Below are positions 1-8,052 of a stretch of DNA of 39,860 nucleotides, piece after piece. The DNA comes from Pseudomonadota bacterium (GTDB taxonomy: Bacteria > Pseudomonadota > Alphaproteobacteria > Rhizobiales > Devosiaceae). How positions within the stretch are numbered: position 1 is the first letter of the stretch; each line of letters starts with the position of its first letter. The DNA lies in the NCBI GenBank assembly GCA_023387585.1, contig JAEWHZ010000140.1, positions 1 to 39,860 on the forward strand, given 5' to 3'. The notes below the pieces were generated by a model. The model did not search any database. It saw only the letters and a list, made by a program, of their open reading frames with translations, and was not told the DNA's origin. Both the position numbers and the translations under genes were made by a program.

Positions 1-203
1 AACGGCAGCGCGATCAGCATGGTGATGAAGATCGCGAGAATCTTCGGCACGAAGACCAGCGTCATTTCCTGGATCTGCGTCAGCGCCTGGAACAGGGCGA
101 TGATCACGCCCACCACCAGCCCCACCAGCATCATCGGCAGCGAAGCCGTGATCAGCACCCACACGCCCTCGCGCGAGATGTCGAGCACTTCCGCTCCGCT
201 CAT
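1..203 (-). CDS. fliQ: Flagellar export apparatus protein FliQ (3' end outside window)
   Basis: FliQ is a small two-helix inner-membrane protein of the flagellar type III export gate, working with FliP and FliR. The minus-strand frame opens with ATG at 201-203 and reads MSGAEVLDISREGVWVLI, followed by a long hydrophobic helix (about residues 15-38) and the family-typical segment ALTQIQEMTLVFVPK, then a second hydrophobic helix cut by the window edge. About 67 of the usual 88 or so residues are visible. The start lies 9 bp beyond the fliE stop, so it is the fourth gene of a flgB-flgC-fliE-fliQ operon. Identification is from sequence pattern and context and is secure. Confidence 0.93.
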   Translation of the reverse strand, partial: MSGAEVLDISREGVWVLITASLPMMLVGLVVGVIIALFQALTQIQEMTLVFVPKILAIFITMLIALP

Positions 204-212
204 GGCCGGGCC

Positions 213-539
213 TCATATGGGCATGCGCATGATCTCTTCATAAGCCGAGATCACCCTGTCGCGTATCGTCACCATGGTGTCGATGGCCATCTCGGTCTCG
301 GAGATCGCCGTCACCATGTCGATGACATTGGCCCTTCCGTTCACCATGTCCAGCGCCATCTGGTCCGAGCGCGCGCCGGTCTGCTGCACGCTGTCGATGC
401 TCTGCGACAAAAGCTGAGCGAAATCCGGGCCTTGTCCGGCGGCCGGCGCGGTCTCGGTCGCCGCGCGCGCGCCCTGGCTGATCAGCCGGCCGGCGCTGGC
501 ATAGGCATTCGCCGCCGCGTTGAAGGGGATGGTCGTCAT
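213..539 (-). CDS. fliE: Flagellar hook-basal body complex protein FliE
   Basis: FliE is a small adaptor at the base of the flagellar rod, between the MS ring/export gate and the rod. The 108-aa product has the usual FliE length and its typical C-terminal half: FAQLLSQSIDSVQQTGARSD near residues 40-60, then MVNGRANVIDMVTAISETEM and a C-terminal TIRDRVISAYEEIMRMPI. FliE has no cleaved signal peptide because it is exported by the flagellar type III route, and none is seen here. It follows flgC after a 76-bp gap containing a palindromic repeat, and precedes fliQ by 9 bp. Confidence 0.95.
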   Translation of the reverse strand: MTTIPFNAAANAYASAGRLISQGARAATETAPAAGQGPDFAQLLSQSIDSVQQTGARSDQMALDMVNGRANVIDMVTAISETEMAIDTMVTIRDRVISAYEEIMRMPI

Positions 540-556
540 GCTGATTCTCCTGACTC

Positions 557-606
557 AGAGCGTTTCCAGGAAAAGTGCGAAGCGGTTTTCTGGTTCGGAA
601 CGCGAC
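557..606. repeat. Rhizobiales-type intergenic palindromic repeat
   Basis: The flgC-fliE gap holds an imperfect palindrome centred near 580. Its arms are CCAGGAAAA (from 566) and TTTTCTGG (586-593), with a GTGCGAAGC-type centre and outer GCGTTTCC/GGAACGC arms. Short intergenic units of this kind are scattered through many Rhizobiales genomes. It could form an mRNA hairpin inside the operon. Only one copy is visible in the window, so calling it a member of a repeat family rests on recollection of the consensus. Confidence 0.5.
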
Positions 607-615
607 AACTCACGG

Positions 616-1026
616 CTAGCCTCTCAGGATGTCGAGCGTCTGGCCGAGCATCTGCCGGCTGACGGTCACCACGTTGAGATTGGCCTCGTAGCTGCGCTGG
701 GCCTGGCGCATATCCATGGTCTCGATCAGCGGATTGACGTTGGGGTAGCGCACATAGCCCTCGGCATCGGCCGCCGGGTGCCCGGGCTCGAAGCGCGTCG
801 TGAAGTCGGTCATGTCATAACCCAGCCGCCCCACCGCGACCCGCGTGCCGCCGAGATCGCGGTCGAACTGCGCCGAAAAGGTCGGCACCCGCCGCCGATA
901 GGGGTCGGCCTCCGCCGTCTGCGCCGTCGAATCGGCATTGGCGATGTTCTCGGCGATCACACGCATGCGGGCCGTCTGGGCGTGCAGCCCGGTCGCCGCG
1001 ATCCGCATCGAGGTCGAAAAATCCAT
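616..1026 (-). CDS. flgC: Flagellar basal-body rod protein FlgC
   Basis: FlgC is a proximal rod subunit exported through the flagellar type III system. The 136-aa product opens with the rod/hook N-terminal pattern MDFSTSMRIAATGLHAQTAR, then NIANADSTAQTAEADPYRRR, the FlgC-typical peptide YVRYPNVNPLIETMDMRQAQ and the C-terminal helix RSYEANLNVVTVSRQMLGQT. Both terminal amphipathic helices that form the rod coiled coil are present, and the length is typical. It lies 11 bp downstream of flgB. Confidence 0.96.
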   Translation of the reverse strand: MDFSTSMRIAATGLHAQTARMRVIAENIANADSTAQTAEADPYRRRVPTFSAQFDRDLGGTRVAVGRLGYDMTDFTTRFEPGHPAADAEGYVRYPNVNPLIETMDMRQAQRSYEANLNVVTVSRQMLGQTLDILRG

Positions 1027-1037
1027 GGAAACCCCGC

Positions 1038-1442
1038 TCAGGCCTGGCGACCCAGCGCCGAGCGCAGGATCTTGATCGATTTCTGGTAGAGGCTCGTCAC
1101 CGCCTGATAATCCATCAGATTGGTGCTCACCTTCATCATCTCGTCTTCGAGCGTCACCCCGTTACCCTCCGGCGTGATCTCGAAGCTGTTCATGCGCCGC
1201 GCCCCGAACCCGCCCGCCGCGTCTGAAGACGATGCGGCGATATGCATGCGCTGCGTGGTGGCCGTGGTCACCGTCGAGCGGGAGGACACGCCGGGCTGGA
1301 ACTCGTATTGCGCCAGATCGCGCCCGCGATAGCCGGGCGTCTCGGAATTGGCGACATTCTCCGCCAGAAGCCCCTGGCGGGTCTGGTGCCAGCGCATCTT
1401 TTCCGTCAAGGCGGAGAACACCGGCATGTCGAGAAGACTCAT
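1038..1442 (-). CDS. flgB: Flagellar basal-body rod protein FlgB
   Basis: FlgB is a proximal rod subunit. The 134-aa product has the family N-terminus, ending in LLAENVANSETPGYRGRDLA at about residues 25-44, and a C-terminal region with LEDEMMKVSTNLMDYQAVTS followed by LYQKSIKILRSALG. It is the first gene of the minus-strand flgB-flgC-fliE-fliQ operon. The promoter should lie in the 174-bp gap to the divergent fliO, where a perfect CtrA-type box occurs at 1494-1508. A 140-aa frame at 1162-1584 overlaps it and is a shadow. Confidence 0.96.
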   Translation of the reverse strand: MSLLDMPVFSALTEKMRWHQTRQGLLAENVANSETPGYRGRDLAQYEFQPGVSSRSTVTTATTQRMHIAASSSDAAGGFGARRMNSFEITPEGNGVTLEDEMMKVSTNLMDYQAVTSLYQKSIKILRSALGRQA

Positions 1443-1493
1443 CTGCGGCTCCGTCCCGTTTGCGCCAACTGGGCAAATCTTGCCGCGTCATGG

Positions 1494-1508
1494 TTAACCG
1501 CACGTTAA
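1494..1508. promoter_or_regulatory. CtrA-type box in the flgB/fliO divergent promoter region
   Basis: The sequence TTAACCGCACGTTAA matches the CtrA consensus TTAA-N7-TTAA exactly and is followed by C, as in the extended TTAAC form. It reads as a box on both strands and lies 52 bp upstream of flgB and 108 bp upstream of fliO. CtrA controls early flagellar genes in Caulobacter and related alphaproteobacteria, so control of both units is a reasonable inference. No transcript start is known. Confidence 0.6.
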
Positions 1509-1616
1509 CCGGCGGCGCCGCAAACGGGTTTGGCCTCGCATTTTGCATAGTCCGGCGTTTACATAGGCAAATCATGCCGGCCATGATTTCAGGCCGGTGA
1601 ACTGGAGAGGTTTCAG

Positions 1617-2261
1617 GTGCAGTTTCTAACCAGCCTGTTCGGCGGCTCGGAGAACATCTGGCTGACCGCGCTTTTCGCGCTCGGCGCCGTCATCGTCCTG
1701 ATCCTGCTCGTATCCTGGGTGCTGCGCCTGTTCAGCGCCGGCCCCGCGCGCGTCGGCCGCGGCCGCAACCGGCGCCTTGCCGTCGTCGATTCCCTGGCCG
1801 TCGACCCCAAGCGCACCCTGCTGATCGTGCGCCGCGACGATGTCGAACATCTCATCCTCACGGGCGGACCGGCCGATGTCGTGGTCGAAAGCGGTATCCC
1901 GCAGCGCGATCCCGAATCCCCGGCCCGGCAGGCGCCGCTCCGCACCCGCCAGCGCTTCGCCGCCAACCGCCCGGCCGCCCAGCCCCAGCCTCAAGCCCAG
2001 CCAGTGACCGCCGATTTCCTGCCCGCGCAGCCCGGCGCGCCTGAGCCGGCTTCCGCCGAGCACCGCCCGGCACGCCGCCATCCCGGCCTGCTGCGTCCCG
2101 TCAGCCAGCAGGCTTCCGGGGCCGTCCCCCGGCCCAATGGAGCCGAAACCGCCTATGGCGGGCACATGGCGCACGACTCAGATATGAACGACGATCATGA
2201 AAGGGTCGTCGAACCGCATGACGAGGCTGTGGAACCGCGCGCCGAGCGCCGCACCGACTGA
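1617..2261 (+). CDS. fliO: Flagellar biosynthetic protein FliO
   Basis: FliO is a membrane chaperone that helps assemble the FliP ring of the flagellar export gate. The frame starts with GTG at 1617, preceded by GGAGAGG about 6 nt upstream. Residues 14-34 form the single transmembrane helix (LTALFALGAVIVLILLVSWV). The conserved cytoplasmic FliO domain follows: RRLAVVDSLAVDPKRTLLIV and RRDDVEHLILTGGPADVVVE. The C-terminal 110 residues are Pro/Ala/Gln-rich and low in complexity, as is usual in alphaproteobacterial FliO. The 3' end overlaps fliP, which suggests translational coupling. Confidence 0.92.
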   Translation: MQFLTSLFGGSENIWLTALFALGAVIVLILLVSWVLRLFSAGPARVGRGRNRRLAVVDSLAVDPKRTLLIVRRDDVEHLILTGGPADVVVESGIPQRDPESPARQAPLRTRQRFAANRPAAQPQPQAQPVTADFLPAQPGAPEPASAEHRPARRHPGLLRPVSQQASGAVPRPNGAETAYGGHMAHDSDMNDDHERVVEPHDEAVEPRAERRTD

Positions 2262-3015
2262 CCCTGCCGCGCTCGCGCGCCTCGCGCGCCGCTGGCTGCC
2301 CCTCATCGCCTTCGGCCTCGTCCTGGCGCCCGGCCTGGCGCTGGGACAGGACGTCACCATCGATTTCGGCGATGACGCCACCCTGACCGAGCGGGCCATC
2401 CAGCTCATCGGCCTGATCACGGTGCTGTCGCTGGCGCCGTCCGTCCTCGTCATGGTGACGAGCTTCACCCGCATCGTCGTCGTGCTGTCGCTGCTGCGCA
2501 CCGCCATCGGCCTTCAGACCGCCCCGCCCAATTCGGTGATGGTGTCGCTGGCCCTGTTCCTCACCATCTTCGTGATGGCGCCCACCTTCCAGCAATCCTA
2601 TGACGCCGGCATCGCCCCGCTCATCGCCGGCGAGATCGAGACCACCGAGGCCTTCGACCTCGCCGCCGCCCCGGTCCATGAATTCATGCGCACCAATGTG
2701 CGCGAGCGCGACCTCGAGCTCTTCTACGACCTCACCGACGCCCAGCCCCCCGACGAACCCGAACAGATCGAGCTCCAGCTCCTCATCCCCGCCTTCATGA
2801 TCTCCGAGCTGCGCCGAGCCTTCGAGATCGGCTTTTTGCTCTTCCTGCCCTTCGTCATCATCGACATGGTCGTGGCCTCGGTGCTGATGTCCATGGGCAT
2901 GATGATGCTGCCCCCGGTCGTCATCTCCCTGCCCTTCAAGCTGATCTTCTTCGTCCTCGTAGACGGCTGGTACCTCGTCGCCGGCTCGCTGGTCCGAAGT
3001 TTCGTGCCGGTTTAG
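2218..3015 (+). CDS. fliP: Flagellar type III secretion pore protein FliP
   Basis: FliP builds the core ring of the flagellar export gate in the inner membrane. An N-terminal signal sequence ending near ALALGQD is followed by the signature SLAPSVLVMVTSFTRIVVVL, then LRTAIGLQTAPPNSVMVSLA, the conserved ELRRAFEIGFLLFLPFVIID and MGMMMLPPVVISLPFKLIFF. The length of about 265 aa is normal. ATG at 2218 is preferred because AAGGG lies upstream; ATG at 2197 would add 7 residues. The gene overlaps the 3' end of fliO. Its TAG stop at 3013-3015 lies one base before the left 13-bp repeat of the integrated element, so the insertion leaves fliP intact. Confidence 0.94.
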   Translation: MTRLWNRAPSAAPTDPAALARLARRWLPLIAFGLVLAPGLALGQDVTIDFGDDATLTERAIQLIGLITVLSLAPSVLVMVTSFTRIVVVLSLLRTAIGLQTAPPNSVMVSLALFLTIFVMAPTFQQSYDAGIAPLIAGEIETTEAFDLAAAPVHEFMRTNVRERDLELFYDLTDAQPPDEPEQIELQLLIPAFMISELRRAFEIGFLLFLPFVIIDMVVASVLMSMGMMMLPPVVISLPFKLIFFVLVDGWYLVAGSLVRSFVPV

Positions 3016-3016
3016 C

Positions 3017-3029
3017 CCGGCCCCTGCGC
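3017..3029 (+). repeat. Left 13-bp direct repeat (candidate attL core)
   Basis: CCGGCCCCTGCGC begins one base after the fliP stop codon and is identical to 33223-33235. Bases flanking the two copies differ on both sides, so the match is exactly 13 bp. Direct repeats of this kind at the ends of an element with a large serine recombinase are expected for the identical core of attL and attR. Confidence 0.78.
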
Positions 3030-3046
3030 CGTCGTGGCGTTCACAC

Positions 3047-3074
3047 CACTGCCGCCTGCGGCAGTGCCATTATA
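3047..3074 (-). promoter_or_regulatory. Outward-facing extended -10 promoter with palindromic operator at the left element end
   Basis: On the minus strand TATAAT (3074-3069) is preceded by TGG, giving an extended -10 of the TGnTATAAT type. Two bases later comes a 9-bp perfect inverted repeat, CACTGCCGC-AG-GCGGCAGTG (3066-3047), placed where a repressor could block initiation. No good -35 is visible. Transcription would run outward across the left 13-bp repeat. In the integrated state it faces the fliP 3' end. In an excised circle it would enter the 132-aa gene at 32814-33212 after roughly 60 nt. The palindrome could instead be a fliP terminator, but it lacks a T-tract and lies inside the element. 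Confidence 0.5.
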
Positions 3075-3269
3075 CCACCACCTGTCACCCTCGGGCAGGT
3101 TTTAACCGAGACCGACACTTGCTGGCTATCGTGATTTGAGACCATTGCCTGCTTAGGTAGTGGTATCGGAAATCACAGCTGGCGGTGTGGCTACGCCCAT
3201 ACCGTGGGGAGAGGCTTTTACTTTGCTTTATCCAATCCAAGGTGCATCGCGGATGCCTGCCTTGTCCAG

Positions 3270-3758
3270 TCACTCGAAACGATGCGGCAGGGTGGCGTAA
3301 TCGATGAAGTCCATGGATAAAAGCCTGTCCTGGGTCAAGCCCAGGACGCAGGCGGAGGCATTGACGTAAGACGGCGTGTTTCCCGGATATTCCTCGATGA
3401 AACCGCAATAGCGGTCACGATAATCCAGCCACAGCCGCTGGATTTCAAGAATACGCTCCCGCTCTTCCGCGAAGCTGATCCCCTCCATCGGGTCGTTGAA
3501 ACGCTCGATTGCCTTGGCCAGGCGATTGTCTATTTCGACCTCCAGTGCGGCGGCATGGTCGAGATAGCAGTCGCCGATCATGGCGCCGCCAATGCTGTAT
3601 TGCTCTTGGAGCAGACAGTCTCGCCCGATTTTGACGAAGTCCAAGGGCAATTCGAGCACCGACGCGTTTACGGCAAGCGGCGTCAACAGAGCAATGGCCA
3701 GAAAGAGCGCCGCCCCAAGGGCCTTCTTCATTTCAGTCACGTTTTTCCATGGTGGCAT
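3270..3758 (-). CDS. Secreted LprI/DUF1311-like protein
   Basis: The product is a small exported protein resembling the lysozyme-inhibitor LprI N-terminal (DUF1311) family. ATG at 3756-3758 is chosen because AAGGAG lies 8 nt upstream; the longer frame to 3794 has no such site. Residues 10-33 form a signal peptide (MKKALGAALFLAIALLTPLA core). The mature part has spaced cysteines (DCLL, GDCYL, RYCGF, SACVL) and the motif IQRLWLDYRDRYCGFIEEY, like the family pattern of a Q-x-x-W-x-x-Y-R-D-x-x-C helix. It lies downstream of the STAND gene but has its own copy of the shared upstream motif (3811-3836). An envelope role is inferred; lysozyme inhibition is not shown. Confidence 0.72.
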   Translation of the reverse strand: MPPWKNVTEMKKALGAALFLAIALLTPLAVNASVLELPLDFVKIGRDCLLQEQYSIGGAMIGDCYLDHAAALEVEIDNRLAKAIERFNDPMEGISFAEERERILEIQRLWLDYRDRYCGFIEEYPGNTPSYVNASACVLGLTQDRLLSMDFIDYATLPHRFE

Positions 3759-3810
3759 GTTCCAGACTCCTTCAGGCCAATGTTCCAAGGGCAACGCCGC
3801 CCATATGCCG

Positions 3811-3836
3811 CAACGGGCGGTTAATGGTTTTTGCCG
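3811..3836 (-). promoter_or_regulatory. Shared cargo promoter-like motif, copy 1
   Basis: On the minus strand GGCAAAAACC is followed by CCCGTTG, with 20 nt from the start of block 1 to the CCG of block 2. It ends 52 nt upstream of the LprI-like gene start. It is the most divergent copy in block 1 (C replaces one A). It belongs to a set of seven similar sites, each upstream of a minus-strand cargo unit. Confidence 0.55.
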
Positions 3837-3851
3837 ACCCCCCGGTCCAGT

Positions 3852-6800
3852 TTAAGGGCATGGTCCAATATCGGGTAGGCTGGCGATCCCGATATCGGCC
3901 GCCAGATCACCTAAATCGAGGTCGCGTTCACCATTGACCAAGGGCAGGTAGCGGCAGATGCGCTCATCTTTGTCGTAGTGCAGGAAATCGGGGGTCCAGG
4001 CAAAGACGCTTCCATCACCCTCAACGACAAGAATCTGGCCGCTCTCGGCTGCGGGGGTTATGGAGTGGATCACCGAATTGGGAACATAGCGCCCTAAAAT
4101 TTCGCCGGTTTGAACGTCGATTCCCCAAAGGTTTTCCGGTCCATAGGCCAACAGATAACGATCTTCCGCAATCAGGCGGGCTTGGGTGATAGAACCGGGC
4201 AATTCCGTTATCCTGCCCGGCAAAAGGATGCCGAAATCGGGATCATAATCAATTGTGGCGGGTAAGTCGCTCTCGGCCGATCCATGGCCTTTCATTGTGG
4301 TGAGGGCGACAATTTCCGTGAGGCTGTCGCCTAGAAATGTGGTTCTTCCACTCGCGATTTCTATGGTAGCGAGAAGAGAGGCTCGATTGATGGTTTGATG
4401 ATCGCGCGCGAACAATACCAATGTGCCATCGGCGGTAAGCCGAGCCCCAAGCAGCGGCGATGGTCCGTCAAATTCACGGGCCAGAACCCGTTCGGCTGTC
4501 CAGCCCCCGGCGCTTCGGACAAAACGATGGACGGCGAGCGACTTCGCTTCGGTGTCTGTAAACAGAACGGTGACGCTGCTGCCATCGGCAGCGAAATGGC
4601 TATCAGTCAAAACGCCGTCGGATAGCGCCAGTGCGGCCAGGTTTTCTCCGGTTCCCGTATCGCGCAACACGACCTGCCTATCAGCGCGGACCAGCGCAAT
4701 GCCCGCATCGCCCGACACCGCCTCGATGCCTTCCGCATGGGCCAGCGCGACGCTCGTCACGTCACTGGCTTGATAGGGGTAATTCTGGATGATCCGGACG
4801 CTGCCATTGTCGATCAGCGCGGTTTTGCGGCCATCCGGCGACAGCACTGCGGCGTCGAGGCGCACTGTAGCTGTCGAGCCATAGGGTACGCCCAGTCTAT
4901 CAATGGGCCCGACCACGACGGTATTGTCGGGCGTGCTGGCCACATAGGATCGGTCGTTCAGGGCAAAGCCGAAGGGTTCGGTGCTGGGAACTGCCACGGC
5001 AACGCTGCCCTTTTGTTCGCCGTCGATGCCGAACAGATCGAAGCCGCTGCCCATGGTGACACTCGGCAATGCCAGGGTCTGGCCGTCTACGAATACGACC
5101 TCGCGCTCCAGCGAGGGATCGGCGCCATCGAGATAGATTTCTCCGGAACGGTATCCCGCCTCCCAATCATGGACCATGAATTCATCGAACCGGCTGAGAT
5201 AGCTGAAGACCAAATAACGCCCGTCGGGCGACAGGACGGACGGGCTCCCCAGAGACGCCGTGTTGGCGATCAGGCTGCCATTGGCGCTGTTCCACAGGAA
5301 AGCATGGTTGTCATCATCGACTCCCACGATGCGGCTGCCATCGCGCGAGAGGGAAAGCTGGTAGTGCCTCTTTGCACTCGCATCCATCGCTTCCTGTCCG
5401 GCCAGCAAGGCCAGGCCCGCCGTGGGGACGGCTCCCGGACGGGCAACCGCGTCCCACAGGCTGACCGTCGCATCCACTGTCAGCAGCACCAGCTGATCGG
5501 CGGCATTGAACGCGATGCCGGCCAGGGTGTCCTCGGCTTCGGTCTCGCCCAGGATCTCGCCACTATGCGTATCGTAGACGACAGCACTCGACCCATATCG
5601 AACGGCGACATGGCCGCCAGAGGGCGAGAAGGCAACACCATGCGCTGGCATACCGGAGGGGTGGTGTAAAACAATATCGGTGCGCAGCATGTCCCGCGCT
5701 TTGGTGTAAACGGCCTCGGTGATTGGTGCGCTGACGCCACGATTGTCCAGCGCCCTGGCGGCGAGACTCAGCTTGACCGCGCCGATAGGGTCCGTTTCCA
5801 CCCTGGTCTGCGCCAATAGCGCCAAGGCGGTGCCTTCACGTGAACTGGCCCTTTCAAATTGTTCGACGGCCAGGAAAGCCGCGCCACCGGCCAGGACGGC
5901 GAGCACCGCCGCCGCGCCAACGCCGATGGCCGTGCGGCGGAACAGGCGCTGGGCCAGGCGCGCGCGTTCCTCGGTCGCCCGGCGATGCGCGGCCTCGGCC
6001 TCGCGGCTTGCCGTCTGCTCATCCGCCAGCACCGCCGCCGAGCGCTCGATATAGGCCTGTGTCTCGCCGTCGAGCTCGACCACGCCCTGTTCGATCAGGT
6101 CCCGGGCCAGGGCCAGGCGGACGCCGTCACGCAGCAGCAGGCGGGATTCCTGCCCGCTCTGGCGATATTCATGCGCCATGATTTCCAAGCGGTCGCGCAG
6201 GACGATACTCTGACGGACGTCGGCCACCAGTTGCGCCAGCCGGGGCCAGCTGCGGATGAGGCTTTCATGGGCAAGGCGCGCACTCGCCCCCTCCGGGCCG
6301 GCTTCCGTCGTCAGCAGGCGTGCCACGACGAGATGCGCGATGATCTCCCCCCGCCGGTCATTTCCAGCGCCGCCGTCCCCGATCCGGGCCGGGCGTGACA
6401 GGAATTGCTCGCCTTCGGCGGCGGGCCGCACCAGGGAGGCCAGGATGCGCGCGATCTGGCCATCCGAAATATCGCGCTGTTTGAGCTGGGCAATGGCCTG
6501 TTCGGCCCATTGAGCGATAGCACCCTCGAAGCCGCCAATCCGCTCCAGCGCCGCGAAACTGAGGAGCTTTTCCGCGCCGGCGAAATCGACCAGCCGCGAC
6601 AGCACGATCTGCAACAGAGGCAGGCTTTCAGGTGACTGAATGGCTTTCTCGGCCAGCGTGTCCAGCAGCGCCACGCCATCCGTGCCCGTTTCGAAGCGAT
6701 AGCCGGCCAACTGGGCGGGGCGGCCGATGATCTCGTTCAATTCCGACAGGTCGGGCGCTTGCAGCCAGAACAGGCGAGTGTCGTCGAGATGCCTCGCCAA

Positions 6801-8045
6801 TTGCGGCAAACGCTCGAGCCTCTCGAGCTGATCGGTGCGCATGGTCAAGACCGCCCACACGCGCCCCGACCGCAACAACTGGTCGATCAAGGTATCCAGC
6901 GCACCTAAAGTCTCCGGCGCGCCCTCCGTTGAAAACACCTGCTCGAACTGATCGAGAACCAGCAGCAGCGAACGCTTTCCGTCTTGGGCAATGCCTTGCT
7001 GGAGGTATTTCTCCAGAGCAGCGGCTGGATCCGCCGACATGTCGGCAATAAAGGGCTCCAATGCGTCGCCCGAAAGTTCCAGACTTTCGCTCAGGGCCCG
7101 GATGATGGCTTGCCCGGCGGATTCCTCCGCCTCGCTGAATTGCGCCACCGCAATGCGCCAATGCCCGCCTTCATGCGCCTGTTCGACGACATCGCCGGCG
7201 AGGCCCGCCAGGACGAAGGAAGATTTGCCCGACCCCGACCGCCCGTGAATGACGAGCAGGCCGCACCCCTGCGCCGCATTGCGGCGAAGCCGCTCCAGGG
7301 CGGTGGTCCGGGCACGATTGCGTCCGAAGAACATATCCCGCTCACCCGGACCATAGGCGCGCAGGCCTGGATAAGGCAGGATCTTGCCACCCTGTCCGCC
7401 CTCGACCCCACGCTCCCGCAGCATGGGGACCTGTAATTGCAGGTGCTTGAACGCTTGGCGCGCATCCTCCAGGCCATGCAGCTCAATCTGCATGGCGGCG
7501 AGTTGGTCGCGCTGCTGTTGCGATACCGCGTCCATATTGGCCGCAGGTAGGAAGACAAGGCACTGGATGCCGGCATCGCGCGCCTGGCGGAACATCTCCA
7601 TCGATACGGCGAGCTTTTCCGCCACATGTCCTACGGGCTGCACCGCCATATCGACCACCCGCACGGCGCCGGTGGCCCAGACCAGGATATCCTCGGTGCC
7701 GTCCGGTTCATCGAGACGGCAGAGCAGACGTTGCTTGTTCTCCAGCGCATGGGCGAGCAAGGCGCCGAGCTGCCAGCTCGAACCGCTACCGATATCGGGA
7801 TCGACATCCATGCGGAAGCTGTCATGGCCATAGAGGCGCTCGATGAGCCCGGCGGGGCGGCGGACGAAGCCGTTATAGTCGCGCGAGACCTGCGTCTGCT
7901 CCTCGGTGCCGTTGACGCACATGACCGAAAGACCAAGGGCGCGGTCCTCGCGCGAGAGGCGCACGATTTCGATGGGCTGGGCCTGCGTGGCGATGAAGAG
8001 GCGCGCCCGGCCCGAGAGGATGGGATGGTGTTCGTTCTCGGTCAT
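3852..8045 (-). CDS. Lon/S16-like domain fused to nSTAND ATPase, membrane segment and beta-propeller-like C-terminus
   Basis: This 1397-aa protein starts at ATG 8045 (MTENEHHPILS), 7 bp after the preceding stop. Residues 10-175 resemble a Lon (S16) protease fold: SGSSWQLGALLAHAL matches the Lon DGPSAG region (candidate Ser90), ILVWATGAV matches the strand before the active-site Lys, and VGHVAEKLAV plus AGIQCLVFLPAAN matches GGLKEK with its downstream strand (candidate Lys144). An nSTAND NTPase follows: PYPGLRAYGPGERDMFFGR, Walker A GRSGSGKSS (268-276) and Walker B LLLVLDQFEQ (about 360-369). A hydrophobic helix (about 705-727) and WD40-like propeller repeats to the end complete it. STAND proteins are ligand-gated signalling ATPases; here the Lon-like part would be the effector. 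Protease activity is an inference. Confidence 0.8.
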   Translation of the reverse strand: MTENEHHPILSGRARLFIATQAQPIEIVRLSREDRALGLSVMCVNGTEEQTQVSRDYNGFVRRPAGLIERLYGHDSFRMDVDPDIGSGSSWQLGALLAHALENKQRLLCRLDEPDGTEDILVWATGAVRVVDMAVQPVGHVAEKLAVSMEMFRQARDAGIQCLVFLPAANMDAVSQQQRDQLAAMQIELHGLEDARQAFKHLQLQVPMLRERGVEGGQGGKILPYPGLRAYGPGERDMFFGRNRARTTALERLRRNAAQGCGLLVIHGRSGSGKSSFVLAGLAGDVVEQAHEGGHWRIAVAQFSEAEESAGQAIIRALSESLELSGDALEPFIADMSADPAAALEKYLQQGIAQDGKRSLLLVLDQFEQVFSTEGAPETLGALDTLIDQLLRSGRVWAVLTMRTDQLERLERLPQLARHLDDTRLFWLQAPDLSELNEIIGRPAQLAGYRFETGTDGVALLDTLAEKAIQSPESLPLLQIVLSRLVDFAGAEKLLSFAALERIGGFEGAIAQWAEQAIAQLKQRDISDGQIARILASLVRPAAEGEQFLSRPARIGDGGAGNDRRGEIIAHLVVARLLTTEAGPEGASARLAHESLIRSWPRLAQLVADVRQSIVLRDRLEIMAHEYRQSGQESRLLLRDGVRLALARDLIEQGVVELDGETQAYIERSAAVLADEQTASREAEAAHRRATEERARLAQRLFRRTAIGVGAAAVLAVLAGGAAFLAVEQFERASSREGTALALLAQTRVETDPIGAVKLSLAARALDNRGVSAPITEAVYTKARDMLRTDIVLHHPSGMPAHGVAFSPSGGHVAVRYGSSAVVYDTHSGEILGETEAEDTLAGIAFNAADQLVLLTVDATVSLWDAVARPGAVPTAGLALLAGQEAMDASAKRHYQLSLSRDGSRIVGVDDDNHAFLWNSANGSLIANTASLGSPSVLSPDGRYLVFSYLSRFDEFMVHDWEAGYRSGEIYLDGADPSLEREVVFVDGQTLALPSVTMGSGFDLFGIDGEQKGSVAVAVPSTEPFGFALNDRSYVASTPDNTVVVGPIDRLGVPYGSTATVRLDAAVLSPDGRKTALIDNGSVRIIQNYPYQASDVTSVALAHAEGIEAVSGDAGIALVRADRQVVLRDTGTGENLAALALSDGVLTDSHFAADGSSVTVLFTDTEAKSLAVHRFVRSAGGWTAERVLAREFDGPSPLLGARLTADGTLVLFARDHQTINRASLLATIEIASGRTTFLGDSLTEIVALTTMKGHGSAESDLPATIDYDPDFGILLPGRITELPGSITQARLIAEDRYLLAYGPENLWGIDVQTGEILGRYVPNSVIHSITPAAESGQILVVEGDGSVFAWTPDFLHYDKDERICRYLPLVNGERDLDLGDLAADIGIASLPDIGPCP

Positions 8046-8052
8046 GTCAGGA

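Noticed and set aside
3047..3066. Perfect 9-bp hairpin considered as the fliP terminator
   Set aside because: It lies inside the inserted element, has no T-tract on the plus strand, and sits directly after an extended -10 on the other strand; an operator is the better reading.
4737..5669. 310-aa plus-strand frame inside the STAND gene
   Set aside because: Antisense to the propeller-like region of the STAND protein; no recognisable motif.
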